Origin: Nitrososphaerota archaeon
GTDB lineage: Archaea > Thermoproteota > Nitrososphaeria > Nitrososphaerales > Nitrosopumilaceae
Assembly (NCBI GenBank): GCA_021325615.1
Contig: JAJPGU010000012.1
Location: 62,001 to 126,000 of the forward strand
DNA length: 64,000 nt
Direction: 5' to 3'
Below the pieces are notes generated by a model, which ran no database searches, was not told the DNA's origin, and was given only the letters and a program-made list of their open reading frames with translations. Position numbers and translations under genes: made by a program. This document shows, piece after piece, positions 36,029-43,579 of this stretch (positions within the stretch are counted from its first letter, which is position 1; each line of letters opens with the position of its first letter).

Positions 36029-36547
36029 ATGGTCAAAGTAACCAACGAGAAACGACTTCCTCTGGCAATCAGGAACCCCTGGCTTGAACCATACTACACG
36101 CCCTGGTCTGACATGCCTGTATTCAGGGATATGGAAACTGCGTTTAATCACTTTTTTGACGGGTTTGATCAAATGTACGAGATGTTCCCAAGATACATGC
36201 GTCAGTTCCCAAGGGACATCTGTTGTGACCTTGCAGACAAGGGGGACAGATATGTTCTCACTGCTGACCTTCCAGGGATTGAGACCGACGATGTAAAGGT
36301 AAATGTCTCCGGAAGGCAGGTGGAGATAACTGCGGAACACACGGACACACGGGAGGAAAAATCAAAGGATTTTATTAAAAATGAGAGGTCCTTTGTAAAA
36401 TATCAGCGAGTTCTTACAGTGCCAGAGAAGATAAGCGAGTCTGACATAACAGCAAGTGTAAACAATGGTATCCTAACGGTGGAGTTGCCCAAAAGATCAA
36501 CGTCACCAAAAAAAGAACCACCGACGCCTCAAACAAAGAGGCAGTAA
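36029..36547 (+). CDS. Small heat shock protein, Hsp20/alpha-crystallin family
   Basis: 172 residues. N-terminal aromatic region (WLEPYYTPWSDMP, FNHFFDGFDQMYEMFP) that binds unfolded clients, then the alpha-crystallin domain (about 68-160) with RYVLTADLPGIETDDVKVNVSGRQ split over strands and the A-x-x-x-N-G-I-L-x-V-x-x-P signature (SVNNGILTVELPK). ATP-independent holdase. The frame is open upstream, but ATG 36029 follows a TATA-like TAATTTTAAG (about 35993-36002). The C-terminal I-x-I/V oligomerisation motif is not evident in the short Pro/Lys-rich tail. Confidence 0.92.
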   Translation: MVKVTNEKRLPLAIRNPWLEPYYTPWSDMPVFRDMETAFNHFFDGFDQMYEMFPRYMRQFPRDICCDLADKGDRYVLTADLPGIETDDVKVNVSGRQVEITAEHTDTREEKSKDFIKNERSFVKYQRVLTVPEKISESDITASVNNGILTVELPKRSTSPKKEPPTPQTKRQ

Positions 36548-36579
36548 TTCCTTATTTTTTGTCCAAAGACAAGCAACTC

Positions 36580-37338
36580 TTATTCACCACAGTATGAGGA
36601 CCACAGGTCACAAAAAAATACAGGATATGCTTCCTTACTGTCAAAACTGTGATATGGCCATGTTCTTGAATCAACATCAAGTCTCTTAAAACAAGCCCTC
36701 AGCTGGTGAGGCAATCTGATTAAAACCTCTTTGCCTATTATCAGCTGGTTTGGCCTGCCCAGCGCCTGCATCTTTGCAGCAAGATTGATCGAGAGGCCTA
36801 TTATGTCAATATGTGATCTTTGTTTGTCCGAACCATATCTGACTATGCTGTTCTCTCCAAAATCTGAGCTCATCTTAATTTGAAGAGCAGGATATCCATC
36901 TTCGATCAAAATAGGATTTATGGCATCTTCGATTACAGATGTCACTGCACGGGCGCAGTACACGACCTTTTTGGCAGTGATTGTTTTGGTATTTTCTGAA
37001 GGGAAGTAGCCAATTACGGCATCTCCTACGTATTTTAAAACATACCCACCAAAATGTTCAATAACGTATGCCATTTCCTGGGAATAGATTCTGATAATCC
37101 TTGCCAAGGCATCAGGAGACAACTCTGAGCTCATCTTTGTAGATTTGCCCAAATCTACAAAGAGTATGAACATCTTCAATCGCTCAGAATCGTGTTTTTT
37201 CAGAAACTGGATTGACCTTTCAATGGCAAAGTGATGGTATTCAAAACCTTCCTTTAAAGAGGACGCAATTCTCTTCTGACTTTTGCTAGCAAGCGGTGTT
37301 ATTTTTGTTTTTTCTTGGCGACCAACTAGTAATTTCAC
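36580..37338 (-). CDS. Class III nucleotidyl cyclase domain protein
   Basis: 252 residues, soluble. The cyclase homology domain spans about 55-235: metal-binding Asp62 in ILFVDLGKST and Asp106 in GYVLKYVGDAVIGYFP, followed by IIGLSINLAAKMQALGRPNQLIIGKEV, the conserved purine/transition-state region with Asn and Arg positions. It begins at GTG with a basic 45-residue leader. It would make cAMP or cGMP, or act as an inactive sensor. No receiver or membrane domain is attached, and no cNMP receptor is seen in the window. Unusual cargo for an archaeal element. Confidence 0.85.
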   Translation of the reverse strand: MKLLVGRQEKTKITPLASKSQKRIASSLKEGFEYHHFAIERSIQFLKKHDSERLKMFILFVDLGKSTKMSSELSPDALARIIRIYSQEMAYVIEHFGGYVLKYVGDAVIGYFPSENTKTITAKKVVYCARAVTSVIEDAINPILIEDGYPALQIKMSSDFGENSIVRYGSDKQRSHIDIIGLSINLAAKMQALGRPNQLIIGKEVLIRLPHQLRACFKRLDVDSRTWPYHSFDSKEAYPVFFCDLWSSYCGE

Positions 37339-37402
37339 AATTCACCTACCTCGTAGATATTCCATTTAGATTTTATATCTCTAAAACAATGAGTTTTAGA
37401 AC

Positions 37403-37726
37403 TCAATTTTTCCTTCTGATTAGAATGTCGTTCCCCTGTACCTTTACCTCATAGCTTGGTACTGGCGTCTCTGCCGGCGGAGACAAGACTTCTCCTGATC
37501 TGACATCAAATCTTGCTTGGTGCCAAGGACATTCAACCTCATATCCATCAAGTGTTCCCTCGTTGAGTGGACCCTGTTCATGAGTGCAAACGTTACCTAT
37601 GGCATAATAATTGTCTTTGATGTTGGCAAGACAGACTTGTTCCTCACCAAGCTCAACTAGCTTCATCTGACCTTCCGCAAGATCCTTTCTTTCTGCAACC
37701 TTTGCAAAATTCGCGGTGGATACCAT
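37403..37726 (-). CDS. Rieske-type [2Fe-2S] ferredoxin
   Basis: 107 residues, soluble. Cys47-Thr-His49 and Cys66-Pro-Trp-His69 are the cluster ligands, and the size and sequence match dioxygenase-type or NirD-type Rieske ferredoxins, small one-electron carriers. Last gene of a tight leftward operon DUF488-USP-Rieske (3 and 4 bp gaps). The obvious partner is the ferredoxin reductase-like flavoprotein encoded at 39330-40571. No oxygenase component is present in the window, so the final acceptor is unknown. Confidence 0.92.
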   Translation of the reverse strand: MVSTANFAKVAERKDLAEGQMKLVELGEEQVCLANIKDNYYAIGNVCTHEQGPLNEGTLDGYEVECPWHQARFDVRSGEVLSPPAETPVPSYEVKVQGNDILIRRKN

Positions 37727-37729
37727 GAT

Positions 37730-38161
37730 TTATTTCACTACCAGTACAGGCATCTTGCATTTATGAAGAAGTGCGTTTGCAACACTTCCAAGAAAGATCT
37801 CTCTTGCAGTAGTGTGTCCGCGATGTCCTATCACCACTAGATCAAAGTTCTTCTTGTTTGCAAAGTCGGCTATATCCAGTGTGGCAACGCCAAAAATTAT
37901 CTTGTCATTAAATTCCACGCCATTTTGAGCACAAACTTTTTTTGCCTTTACCATGAACTTCTTTGCCTCTTTTGCAATCCTGTCTCTGTATGAGCTCTGT
38001 ACTCCGATAAGGGGAATGGGGGGATAAATTGGAACACAGCACAGCCCGGTGATTGTGGCACCACATTGCCTTGCAATGTATACTGCTTCATCGAGGCCGG
38101 CAAAGGCCCTGTCAGAGCCGTCCAGCGGAACAAGTATCCTTGAAATTTTATTTGCAACCAT
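37730..38161 (-). CDS. Universal stress protein, copy 1
   Basis: 143-residue UspA-fold protein. It has the ATP-binding pattern G-x2-G-x9-G-S (GHRGHTTAREIFLGS, near the C-terminus) and the N-terminal ILVPLDGSDRA strand with Asp, so it is of the nucleotide-binding class. Strong paralog of copy 2 at 49351 (shared IARQCGATITGLC and PVLVVK). Middle gene of the DUF488-USP-Rieske operon; expression with redox carriers suggests an oxidative or energy-stress role, which is inference. Confidence 0.93.
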   Translation of the reverse strand: MVANKISRILVPLDGSDRAFAGLDEAVYIARQCGATITGLCCVPIYPPIPLIGVQSSYRDRIAKEAKKFMVKAKKVCAQNGVEFNDKIIFGVATLDIADFANKKNFDLVVIGHRGHTTAREIFLGSVANALLHKCKMPVLVVK

Positions 38162-38163
38162 AC

Positions 38164-38508
38164 CTACCGAACCGTCTCCATTATCTCTTTTAGTGCTACC
38201 GCATTATTATGTATATTGTCTTTTGCAGAATAAAGTAGCGTAATACTCTTCTTCTTTTTTTCCAAGCTTTTCAGCTCTTGTAATAATGCTCGCTTGTCCT
38301 TGAGTTCATCTGCATATCTTGATTTGAATCCTTGCCATTTTTTTGGGTCATGGGAGAACCATTTTCTGAGATTATCACTTGGGGCAATCTCTTTTAGCCA
38401 CAGGTCTACCCGGGCCCTTTCTTTTGATATTCCACGCGGCCACAACCTGTCAATCAATATTCTGTATCCATCCTCGTAATCTTCGTAGATGCGTTTTATC
38501 ACTATCAA
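38164..38508 (-). CDS. DUF488-family protein (YeaO type)
   Basis: 114 residues with the family signature: YRILIDRLWPRGISKERA, then WFSHDPKKWQGFKSRY and ITLLYSAKD. YeaO-type DUF488 proteins are of unknown function and usually travel with stress genes. First gene of the operon with USP and Rieske. The frame opens at TTG 38508; GTG 38502 is an equally plausible start. A second, different-subfamily DUF488 protein is encoded at 50754. Confidence 0.9.
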   Translation of the reverse strand: MIVIKRIYEDYEDGYRILIDRLWPRGISKERARVDLWLKEIAPSDNLRKWFSHDPKKWQGFKSRYADELKDKRALLQELKSLEKKKKSITLLYSAKDNIHNNAVALKEIMETVR

Positions 38509-38629
38509 ACATAATCACGGCAATTGAAATCAACCTCTACACAATAATTAAGCATAATGCAAGGTTTGTATTAATTTTCATGCAAGTGTGTGCAAAACTT
38601 TTTTTCGTTTATCTACGTAAGGTGTAACA

Positions 38630-39010
38630 GTGCCATTTGAAAGTAGTTTGATACCAAAGCTGGAAGAAATATCCGATCCAAGTATAAGGTATCTTGGAAT
38701 AATCAATGAACAAGGGAGAATTCAAAAGATAAAGTCTGACCTTACACTACCAAAGGAAAAAGAAGATATGCTGGCCATGCAGATAAGGCTTATCCATTCC
38801 ATGGCTGGGGACCTCAACGATGAGCTGGGTTTGGTGGATAATATTGTGACCCTCAGGGGCAATTCAAAGTTTATCTCTATACCGATATCAAAAGAGGTCA
38901 TAACGTTAGTAACAGACAGAAAAACACCACATCATAACATAGTTAAAAAGATAAAAAAGAAAATTTCTAATTTTGAATTACAACGTGAGCCGCTAGTAAT
39001 ACAAGGTTAA
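38630..39010 (+). CDS. Small alpha/beta protein, unknown
   Basis: 126 residues from GTG 38630. Pattern is helix, strands IRYLGIINEQGRIQ and KFISIPISKEVITLVT, helices between, reminiscent of roadblock/profilin-like sensor folds found in small thaumarchaeal proteins, but the resemblance is structural guesswork. Its stop is directly followed by the winged-HTH start (39012), so it is in the operon with that regulator and the flavoprotein. Could be a signal-input partner for the regulator. Confidence 0.65.
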   Translation: MPFESSLIPKLEEISDPSIRYLGIINEQGRIQKIKSDLTLPKEKEDMLAMQIRLIHSMAGDLNDELGLVDNIVTLRGNSKFISIPISKEVITLVTDRKTPHHNIVKKIKKKISNFELQREPLVIQG

Positions 39011-39011
39011 A

Positions 39012-39326
39012 ATGAGTCTGACTAAGAGTGAACATCTTACGGTTGCCGAGGAAATTAAGACATGTGAAAAACAAACTAGTCAGATGACAGAGATTCCAGG
39101 AGATGTGAAGTTTAGAATGATACTTTGTGCCATAATTGAAAAACCAAGATCCGTCCGGGAGATCATGCTCATGACATGTATTCCAATCAGCACCGTGTAC
39201 CACAGGATGAAAATTTTAGAATCTCATGATCTTGTTAGAAAAAACTTTCTCATAACAAAGGATGGAAAGAGATGCCATTATTACCAAAGTAAGATAAGTA
39301 TCTACCCTGACATTGGGATGCGATAA
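39012..39326 (+). CDS. Winged-HTH transcriptional regulator, island copy
   Basis: 104 residues: winged helix about 30-95 (FRMILCAIIEKPRSVREIM, PISTVYHRMKILESHDLV, wing GKRCHYYQSKIS). Same small family as the core regulator at 14112, sharing position of the recognition helix and the ending. Sits between the unknown small protein and the ferredoxin reductase (3-bp gap), so it probably controls this operon and perhaps the divergent DUF488-USP-Rieske operon on the other side of the 120-bp intergenic region at 38509-38629. Confidence 0.82.
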   Translation: MSLTKSEHLTVAEEIKTCEKQTSQMTEIPGDVKFRMILCAIIEKPRSVREIMLMTCIPISTVYHRMKILESHDLVRKNFLITKDGKRCHYYQSKISIYPDIGMR

Positions 39327-39329
39327 AAA

Positions 39330-40571
39330 ATGCAAGTTATCGACTATCTCATAATAGGGGGTGGACTTGCCGGTGGATATGCAGCTGAGACAGTTAGGTC
39401 AAATGACCCCTCAGGCAGTGTTACGATAATTACAAGTGAGAATCACAGACCGTATGACAGAGTTCCCCTATCAAAGAATTATCTTCTTGGAAAGATGAAA
39501 AGAGATGTACTATATATCAAAAAAGCAGAATTTTACCAAGAAAAAAAGATCGAAATTCTGATAGGTCACAAGGTAGCATCAATTGATACTCTAAAGAGGG
39601 CAATTAGGCTTGATGATGGCCAGGAATTTGGATTCAAAAAATTACTCCTTGCCACGGGCGGACAGGCACGGAGGCTTTCGATTCCGGGTTCGGAATTGAA
39701 CGGTGTCTTTTATCTTCGCACCGTTGATGAAGCAGAGGCAATTCAAAAGACCCTCGAAAGATCAAAAAACGCCGTAATTATAGGAGGCGGCTTTATCGGC
39801 TGCGAGCTTGCGTCAACATTTACAAAAAAGGGGATCAAATCCACAATAATCGAGGTAGGGCCCAGGATTCTTGGTAGAGTCTTTGATGAAGATACTGCAA
39901 TGTGGCTTGCTTCATTTCTTGAAAGCAAGGGCGTTAAGATACTTACAAAGACAATACCAAGCAGACTTGCAGGAAACAATGGTACAGTACAGTATGTGGA
40001 GACTGAGACTGGCAACAAGATACCGACAGATTTTGTCTGTGTGGGGATTGGCATCTTGCCCAACGTCGAGCTTGCAAAGAATTCTGGACTGAGTACAGAT
40101 AACGGCATAGTGGTAAACGAGTACTTGGAGACCAGCGTTTCAGGAATTTATGCTGCGGGCGATGTGGCCAGATTTTACAGCCCTGTCTTTGGAAGGCATC
40201 TGAGGCTTGAACACTATGATCTGACAATAAAACACGGCAAGATTGCAGGAGAAAATATGTCAGGCAGTGTTAAACCATTTGATGATCTGCCGTACTTTTT
40301 TTCATTCATATTTGAACTTAGAATAGAGGTATATGGCGATATGAGCAAGTACGACAAGATAGTTGTACGCGGAAGGACTGATGGCAAGGAAGGATTTGTC
40401 AAGTTCTACGCTGACGGCGGTGTGGTAAATGCAGTGATGCTTGTAAACAAAAAAGAAGATGTTGCTGTGATTAAAGATCTCATACTATCAAGAAAGAAAT
40501 TCGACGATTTGAGTATCTTGGGTAACGAGTCCATAAAATTAAACGAGCTTGTATTAGTAAAAAAATCTTAA
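39330..40571 (+). CDS. NAD(P)H:ferredoxin reductase-like flavoprotein
   Basis: 413 residues, two Rossmann domains. GGGLAGGY (about 10-17) for FAD, ENHRPYDRVPLSKNYLLG typical of rhodocoxin/putidaredoxin reductases, VIIGGGFIGCELA (about 150-162) for NAD(P)H, and GIYAAGDVARF (about 272-282) for the second FAD contact. This class passes electrons from NADH to small [2Fe-2S] ferredoxins, so the Rieske protein at 37403 is the natural partner. Third gene of the operon begun at 38630. Confidence 0.92.
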   Translation: MQVIDYLIIGGGLAGGYAAETVRSNDPSGSVTIITSENHRPYDRVPLSKNYLLGKMKRDVLYIKKAEFYQEKKIEILIGHKVASIDTLKRAIRLDDGQEFGFKKLLLATGGQARRLSIPGSELNGVFYLRTVDEAEAIQKTLERSKNAVIIGGGFIGCELASTFTKKGIKSTIIEVGPRILGRVFDEDTAMWLASFLESKGVKILTKTIPSRLAGNNGTVQYVETETGNKIPTDFVCVGIGILPNVELAKNSGLSTDNGIVVNEYLETSVSGIYAAGDVARFYSPVFGRHLRLEHYDLTIKHGKIAGENMSGSVKPFDDLPYFFSFIFELRIEVYGDMSKYDKIVVRGRTDGKEGFVKFYADGGVVNAVMLVNKKEDVAVIKDLILSRKKFDDLSILGNESIKLNELVLVKKS

Positions 40572-40578
40572 AAAAACT

Positions 40579-41097
40579 TTAAGACTGGCGGTCTTCGAGG
40601 AATGCTCGCAGCATCCAGGCCATCTTCTCGTGCTTTTCCATGAGGTCTGTAAGAAAGTTGTTTGTGCCCATGTCGGAATGTTTTGAGGCGCATGTCTCAA
40701 GGTCCACTCTCAAGGTGCGAATTATTGACTCGTGTCCTTCCAGCAGACTCGATATCATTCCAGCTGCTTGAGGATACTTGCGGGGATCCTCCTTTAATCG
40801 ACCATTTTGTACAAATTCTTCAAGGGTGGCAATGGTGTCACCGCCAAGTGATTGCACGCGCTCCGCAACATCGTCTATTATATCATCAAGTTGCTCATAC
40901 TGTGCCTCAAAGAACTTGTGGAGATCATTGAATTGCATGCCTTTAACGTTCCAGTGATACTTTCTTGTCTTGGTATAAAGCACATATTCGTCTGCCAACA
41001 GCGCATTAAGTATCTGAACTACTCCGTCGCGCTGCTCTTGTGATAGTCCAATACGTGGTGTGATCTGGCTTTTTTCTGTAACTGGTTCTAGGGTCAT
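40579..41097 (-). CDS. dps: Dps-like ferritin
   Basis: DNA-protection/iron-storage protein of about 172 residues from ATG 41097. The Dps ferroxidase region is clear: YHWNVKGMQFNDLHKFFEAQYEQLDD (split over helices A-B) with His and Asp/Glu ligands; the C-terminal helix has HEKMAWMLRAFLEDR. It oxidises Fe2+ with H2O2 and stores it. The frame opens 28 residues earlier at ATG 41181 with a non-conserved extension; CATAAATAA near 41118-41128 gives leaderless spacing to 41097. Convergent with the flavoprotein gene (7 bp between stops). Confidence 0.92.
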   Translation of the reverse strand: MTLEPVTEKSQITPRIGLSQEQRDGVVQILNALLADEYVLYTKTRKYHWNVKGMQFNDLHKFFEAQYEQLDDIIDDVAERVQSLGGDTIATLEEFVQNGRLKEDPRKYPQAAGMISSLLEGHESIIRTLRVDLETCASKHSDMGTNNFLTDLMEKHEKMAWMLRAFLEDRQS

Positions 41098-41218
41098 TGG
41101 ATAATAATTGGAGAGGAAATTATTTATGTAATGTGCAAGAGGTATCTTAAAATTCATGCAGTTATTTGCAGTTTTTGCCATGTTTTTTATTCGATGTGTG
41201 TTTTAGCTGCCGTGTAGT

Positions 41219-41238
41219 GATATCAGATTATTGATATC
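41219..41238. promoter_or_regulatory. 20-bp inverted repeat upstream of dps
   Basis: GATATCA-GATTAT-TGATATC, perfect 7-bp arms. On the minus strand it lies just after a TATA-like TTTTTTAAAAA (about 41240-41250), so it would cover a start site of a distal dps promoter. Candidate operator for oxidative- or iron-stress control. Confidence 0.45.
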
Positions 41239-41309
41239 GTTTTTAAAAAATTAGTCGAGCGTAGATAAAGGATTGAAAAACTAAAATTTATTTTCTTGTT
41301 ATTACCCTC

Positions 41310-41453
41310 ATGCAATCTGATTTTTACAAAAAGATTCAACACGATACCGATAGCTTCTCACTACATATTGATTCAATGACAGATGAGGACATATCAAAAA
41401 TAAGGGCTGCTACAGGTTATCAAAACGAACAAGTCAATAGTGGCCCTTGTTAG
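41310..41453 (+). CDS. 47-residue acidic protein
   Basis: Short frame MQSDFYKKIQHDTDSF... to TAG 41451-41453, ending in Cys. A TATA-like AAATTTATT at about 41284-41292 lies roughly 22-26 bp upstream of the ATG, consistent with a leaderless gene. Codons look coding, and the protein is predicted helical with DSMTDEDISKIRAATG resembling a small helix-turn pair. It lies in the dps-RHH C intergenic space and is otherwise unsupported. Confidence 0.42.
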   Translation: MQSDFYKKIQHDTDSFSLHIDSMTDEDISKIRAATGYQNEQVNSGPC

Positions 41454-41496
41454 CTCATGAAAGTTCAACATGGTATTTCTTGTCTTTAGTATTCGG

Positions 41497-42045
41497 TTAC
41501 TCTTTGAGTTTCAATTCAAAGACCACAGCATTGTTAGTAGACATGATTCTGGGATTTCCCCTAACAAACTCTTTGAACATCAATGAAAAACCACTCTCAA
41601 AGTACAGGGACCATTTTCTTCCCATTTGATGCTGTATTGTATAAACGTGCTTGTTTCCATCTTTTTTGTGTTCGTATGGGAAACCTGAGACCGAGAGCCA
41701 GGAATCAAGAGTTGAGAGCTGTTCTTCAAAACTGTATTTGCCCCTCATGGAAATAATAGTACCTTTCATTACGTTCTCTACAACATATCTTGCAATATCT
41801 TCTATCATCTTATCGGGGATAGAATCCATCATCTTCACAAGCAGCTGCTTTGGAAGATATATCAGTTGAGCTTGAATTGCACGACTGTGAAAATCCACAT
41901 GATCCTTGAAAATACGGTTGCCAAGGATGGACAGATTGACTCTTTTTTGTCCAGCTTCTTCAAGCAATTTTGTTAATGTTTCGTTATCAATTCTGAGTGT
42001 AACCGTTTTCTTGGAATTATGTTTTTTGCCATGGTCAGTAACCAT
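41497..42045 (-). CDS. Ribbon-helix-helix family protein C
   Basis: 182 residues; third paralog. RHH region TVTLRIDNETLTKLLEEAG and LSILGNRIFKDHVDF, middle region LIYLPKQLLVKMMDSIPDK...IARYVVENVMKGTIISMRGKYSFEEQLSTLDSWL (read in pieces), and the C-terminal module QHQMGRKWSLYFESGFSLMFKEFV. Lys/His-rich first 14 residues. Divergent from copy D, with only 161 bp between their starts, so the pair may regulate each other through a shared intergenic region. Confidence 0.74.
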   Translation of the reverse strand: MVTDHGKKHNSKKTVTLRIDNETLTKLLEEAGQKRVNLSILGNRIFKDHVDFHSRAIQAQLIYLPKQLLVKMMDSIPDKMIEDIARYVVENVMKGTIISMRGKYSFEEQLSTLDSWLSVSGFPYEHKKDGNKHVYTIQHQMGRKWSLYFESGFSLMFKEFVRGNPRIMSTNNAVVFELKLKE

Positions 42046-42206
42046 TTTAAATTATACTCATCAGAATTATTTTTGTTTTATCATTTCACATGTAATCTTC
42101 ATTTACAGATATCATCATGCAAATAATTGCATTAAATCTCTTGCAACTATCGATCTATGTTACATTATTATAACAAGATGGGATACACATCTGAAAGGAA
42201 TAAGCA

Positions 42207-42731
42207 ATGAAAAACTCTAAAACGGTTTCCTTCAGAGTTCCAGAAAATGTGATATCAGAAATTGAGAAGGAGGCCAAATCAAATATGATCTCAACCAATG
42301 TCTTGATTAACCAGATTCTTCACGACTATGTCGAGTTCTACAGGCACAGGAAGAGGATGAGGTTGCTTCCTACACCGGAGGATTCCATAAAACATGTTTT
42401 AGAAAAAATTACAGATTCTGAGATAAAAGAGTTGACAGATATTTCTTTTAATAGCATCAGAGATTGGGCGCTTGTTTCAAAGATGAGGTTTGATTTGGGC
42501 GCCTGCCTCGATGCCATAGAACAGTACTGCAGGATAGGAGAAATTGGTTTTGAATATTCCACTGTTGGAGGGTCTTATTCCTTTGTCATAAGGCACGAGT
42601 TGGGTAAGATATTTTCACTTTTCATCAGCGGATTGATTGAAAAAATCTTCTGGGAGTTAAAAAAGGTAAAAACAGATTCGGAGATTACTCCAACAACTGT
42701 ATTGATAAAGACTCGTTCAAGAATAGACTAG
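42207..42731 (+). CDS. Ribbon-helix-helix family protein D
   Basis: 174 residues; the most divergent of the four. RHH: TVSFRVPENVISEIEKEAK and STNVLINQILHDYVEFY. The middle is shortened and charged, then SIRDWALVSKMRFDLGACLDAIEQYC aligns with the ESFLxxIExW helix of A-C, and IRHELGKIFSLFISGLIEKIFWEL with the HxLGxxWSxY module. The Trp-Ser pair is replaced by Phe-Ser. Divergent from C. The 44% or so AT-rich codon use fits the island. Confidence 0.72.
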   Translation: MKNSKTVSFRVPENVISEIEKEAKSNMISTNVLINQILHDYVEFYRHRKRMRLLPTPEDSIKHVLEKITDSEIKELTDISFNSIRDWALVSKMRFDLGACLDAIEQYCRIGEIGFEYSTVGGSYSFVIRHELGKIFSLFISGLIEKIFWELKKVKTDSEITPTTVLIKTRSRID

Positions 42732-42737
42732 GTACAA

Positions 42738-42848
42738 TCATTCCCAGTTGTCCAGATATTTTAGGCAATAAGAGCATATTGGAAAGCCAGTGTTCTCTTC
42801 ATATTCTGTCTTGCATCTTTTGCATATCTTCTTGGTTTTTTGACTCAT
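42738..42848 (-). CDS. 36-residue zinc-ribbon peptide coupled to ferredoxin
   Basis: Encodes MSQKTKKICKRCKTEYEEN... with C9-x2-C12 and C22-x2-C25, a complete four-Cys zinc ribbon in 36 residues. Its ATG overlaps the ferredoxin stop as ATGA (42845-42848), so it is translated with that gene. Too short for usual gene callers, but the motif spacing and overlap make it convincing. May assist cluster or metal handling; function unknown. Confidence 0.72.
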   Translation of the reverse strand: MSQKTKKICKRCKTEYEENTGFPICSYCLKYLDNWE

Positions 42849-43351
42849 TTTCCAAATGACAATTTTGCATTTTCATGGAACTGTGTGTTTGACTGCTCTA
42901 CCTTGATTGCAGTTACCGGGCAGACTGTCACACAAGCCATGCACCAGATGCAGTCCTTTTCCCTTATTGGGTCTGACTTGTCGGTGTAGTCTTTTCGTCC
43001 CTCCTTTGCGTGCGATTCACCATTTCCTGGACTGGTAGTATTTGGTACATCCTTGGCAGGAACATCGACCGCAGTCCTGTACCATTCATAAACCTGGACT
43101 GGGCAGACCTCGATGCATCCCCCGTCTGCTATGCAGACATCCCAGTCAACAGAAACAAATGTTCCATGGACTCCAAGTGGTACTATCTCTTCATCACGAG
43201 CAGCATAAGCATTCTTTACATTCTCATCGTCTGATGCGTCAGCAAGTCTGCCCGGTCCCCAGACAAAGTGAAAATAATCTGGATTTGCATGCCTGTGTAT
43301 GCCGGTTACTTTGTGATTTTTAGGAAAATCTGGATCTATTGGCATTTTCAT
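42845..43351 (-). CDS. Zinc-containing-type ferredoxin with N-terminal extension
   Basis: About 168 residues. N-terminal extension MPIDPDFPKNHKVTGIHRH holds the His residues that bind zinc in Sulfolobus-type ferredoxins; the core has CIADGGCIEVCPV and CIWCMACVTVCPV, i.e. [3Fe-4S]/[4Fe-4S] sites, separated by a long loop. Carries electrons for 2-oxoacid:ferredoxin oxidoreductases and similar enzymes. The frame extends to ATG 43381, but the TATA CTTTTATAA (43391-43400) places the mRNA start near 43370, and GGTGG precedes ATG 43351, which I take as start. Followed by the coupled zinc-ribbon peptide. Confidence 0.9.
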   Translation of the reverse strand: MKMPIDPDFPKNHKVTGIHRHANPDYFHFVWGPGRLADASDDENVKNAYAARDEEIVPLGVHGTFVSVDWDVCIADGGCIEVCPVQVYEWYRTAVDVPAKDVPNTTSPGNGESHAKEGRKDYTDKSDPIREKDCIWCMACVTVCPVTAIKVEQSNTQFHENAKLSFGK

Positions 43352-43579
43352 CCACCAAATTTTTTGTGGCAGATCGCACATTCCCAGTGGTCTTTTATAA
43401 CTATCCCCCTGTGTTCATGTTGTAAGTCTTCTTTGAATATTTTCTTCAACATCTCAGTTGCACAAGAAACTAATTTCGTCATCGAATTATTTATGGTGTG
43501 TGCAACATGTGCATTTGATTGCATGAAATTTCAACATCATATTCAAAAGGGCGAATTTATTACATTGATCAAGATTTCG

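Noticed and set aside
43268-43579. N-terminal extension of the zinc-ribbon/helical protein (43580-44203)
   Set aside because: The added 100 residues are antisense to the ferredoxin gene, Trp/Phe/Cys-rich and lack signal-peptide logic; TATA elements favour 43580.
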